From the NCBI RefSeq assembly GCF_015999265.1, contig NZ_JAEAGR010000007.1, forward strand, positions 62,001 through 126,000: a DNA stretch of 64,000 nt, in the 5' to 3' direction. Positions within the stretch are counted from its first letter, which is position 1, and each line of letters starts with the position of its first letter. A program made the translations under genes and the position numbers. Source of the DNA: Mobilitalea sibirica (GTDB taxonomy: Bacteria; Bacillota; Clostridia; Lachnospirales; Lachnospiraceae). Below are positions 63,310 through 64,000 of the stretch, in pieces. The notes beneath the pieces were generated by a model. The model was not told the origin of the DNA and searched no databases. It saw only the letters and a list, made by a program, of their open reading frames with translations.

Positions 63310-63986
63310 TCTTTTTTACTCCCTTCCACTTCGGATAAACGTATTTCATTTTTTAGTGAGTCCTTTAAAAGCTCTACCAAAGGTTTATTCTTGGAAAACA
63401 AACAGATATCATCATTACTACCTGTTATCGTTCCTGTAAGTACATAAGAGGAATCTGCAATTAGTCTAATCTGCCCGGATGATTTATTTATTTTATGAGT
63501 TATTACTCCTTTCAATTCAAAATCTCCAGAAATAATAGCCACCACTTTAAGTCCCTTAGCGACTGCCGCTTCTAATGGTTCTTTAAAATATTCTATTTCA
63601 TTTTCAGATATTGATACATAGACTCTCTCTATAGCATCTCCTATAAGAGTACGTATTTTATCTAAGATATTTTGAAATCCACTTATAGTAATATATCCTT
63701 CTGCAGATTCATGAATATTAGGGCATTCTTTTCGGATTAATTCAACTACCTCTTTCATATGAAGCAGAAAATTCGAACAGTACTCTTCAACCGGCACCGC
63801 AACATATCGGGGAACTGCTCCCTCGACTACACATGCCGCTCCTTTATCCACAAGCCCAGATAAAGCCTGATAGGCATTGGCTCTTGGTATTCCCGATATC
63901 TTTGCCGCTTCATATCCGGTTAACTGCCCTTCTCGGCAAAGCACGATATATAACTCAGATTCATTCTTCGTTAATCCCGTTTTCAT
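63306..63986 (-). CDS. TrmB-family transcriptional regulator, possibly running off the right edge
   Basis: 226 residues. A winged helix of TrmB type (GLTKNESELYIVLCREGQ, TGYEAAKISGIPRANAYQALSGLVDKGAA) is followed by a C-terminal sensor-like domain of phospholipase-D-like fold (VYVSISENEIEYFKEPL, ICLFSKNKPLVELL). Coupled to lysA, it may sense a lysine-pathway metabolite; this is inference. ATG 63986 has a weak GAAGG, but the frame stays open to position 64000 (IEGL precedes MKTG), and TrmB proteins usually have several residues before this helix, so the real start may lie outside the window. Confidence 0.85.
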   Translation of the reverse strand: MKTGLTKNESELYIVLCREGQLTGYEAAKISGIPRANAYQALSGLVDKGAACVVEGAVPRYVAVPVEEYCSNFLLHMKEVVELIRKECPNIHESAEGYITISGFQNILDKIRTLIGDAIERVYVSISENEIEYFKEPLEAAVAKGLKVVAIISGDFELKGVITHKINKSSGQIRLIADSSYVLTGTITGSNDDICLFSKNKPLVELLKDSLKNEIRLSEVEGSKKE

Positions 63987-64000
63987 AAGACCTTCGATTA

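Noticed and set aside
62050-64000. A lysine riboswitch controlling lysA
   Set aside because: The lysA start overlaps the upstream gene, so there is no leader, and the promoter lies outside the window.

Overview
The window reads as chromosome of a low-GC, spore-forming, anaerobic Gram-positive of the Clostridia, most likely Lachnospiraceae. Grounds: AT-rich DNA with strong GGAGG ribosome sites, a small acid-soluble spore protein of the SspH type, an AraR-type repressor beside GH43/GH127 arabinose-releasing enzymes, a class B sortase, and cell-wall proteins with copper-amine-oxidase-like stalk repeats. No rRNA, tRNA, CRISPR array or complete insertion sequence was seen.

Layout. 1-4.8 kb is a decayed accessory strip: short unrelated minus-strand genes (creatininase-like, metallophosphoesterase, methyltransferase, GyrI-like, GNAT), several broken, with two related ~100-bp imperfect inverted repeats resembling integron attC sites downstream of two of them. 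4.9-8.6 kb is a heterodimeric ABC exporter. 8.9-15.5 kb holds small membrane and lipoproteins, a VOC protein, a proline/threonine-linked class B sortase, an aminotransferase, a Pr6Pr-like membrane protein, a Gly/Cys-rich peptide gene and sspH. 15.6-27.4 kb has an MFS transporter and an arabinose-polysaccharide locus: sugar-binding lipoprotein, lipoprotein GH43, AraR, GH127, two more GH43 enzymes. The same 27-bp AraR-like site lies in front of araR and in front of the enzyme operon. 27.6-30.0 kb is a two-gene membrane/VWA operon.

30.4-36.7 kb is arsenic resistance: arsR, a CoA-disulfide-reductase/rhodanese protein, a second arsR, acr3, arsD with an expanded cysteine-pair tail, and arsA. A second arsenic-type operon lies at 49.0-51.3 kb (ArsP-like permease, thioredoxin-like protein, arsC), driven by a near-consensus promoter overlapped by a 12-bp inverted repeat. 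Between them are an Lhr-type helicase, a TetR/CrtI-like oxidoreductase pair with tandem operators, a secreted-type sugar-dehydrogenase propeller without a signal peptide, cysK, and a scar of two broken mobile-element-associated genes (cysteine-rich KTR and DUF1048).

51.5-64 kb is mostly core: LDCC metal-binding peptide, NhaC antiporter, rpiA, a GH10-like lipid-anchored or secreted protein, a 929-residue amidase, ttcA, a Xer-type recombinase, an unknown 191-residue protein, and lysA translationally coupled to a TrmB-type regulator that may run off the right edge.
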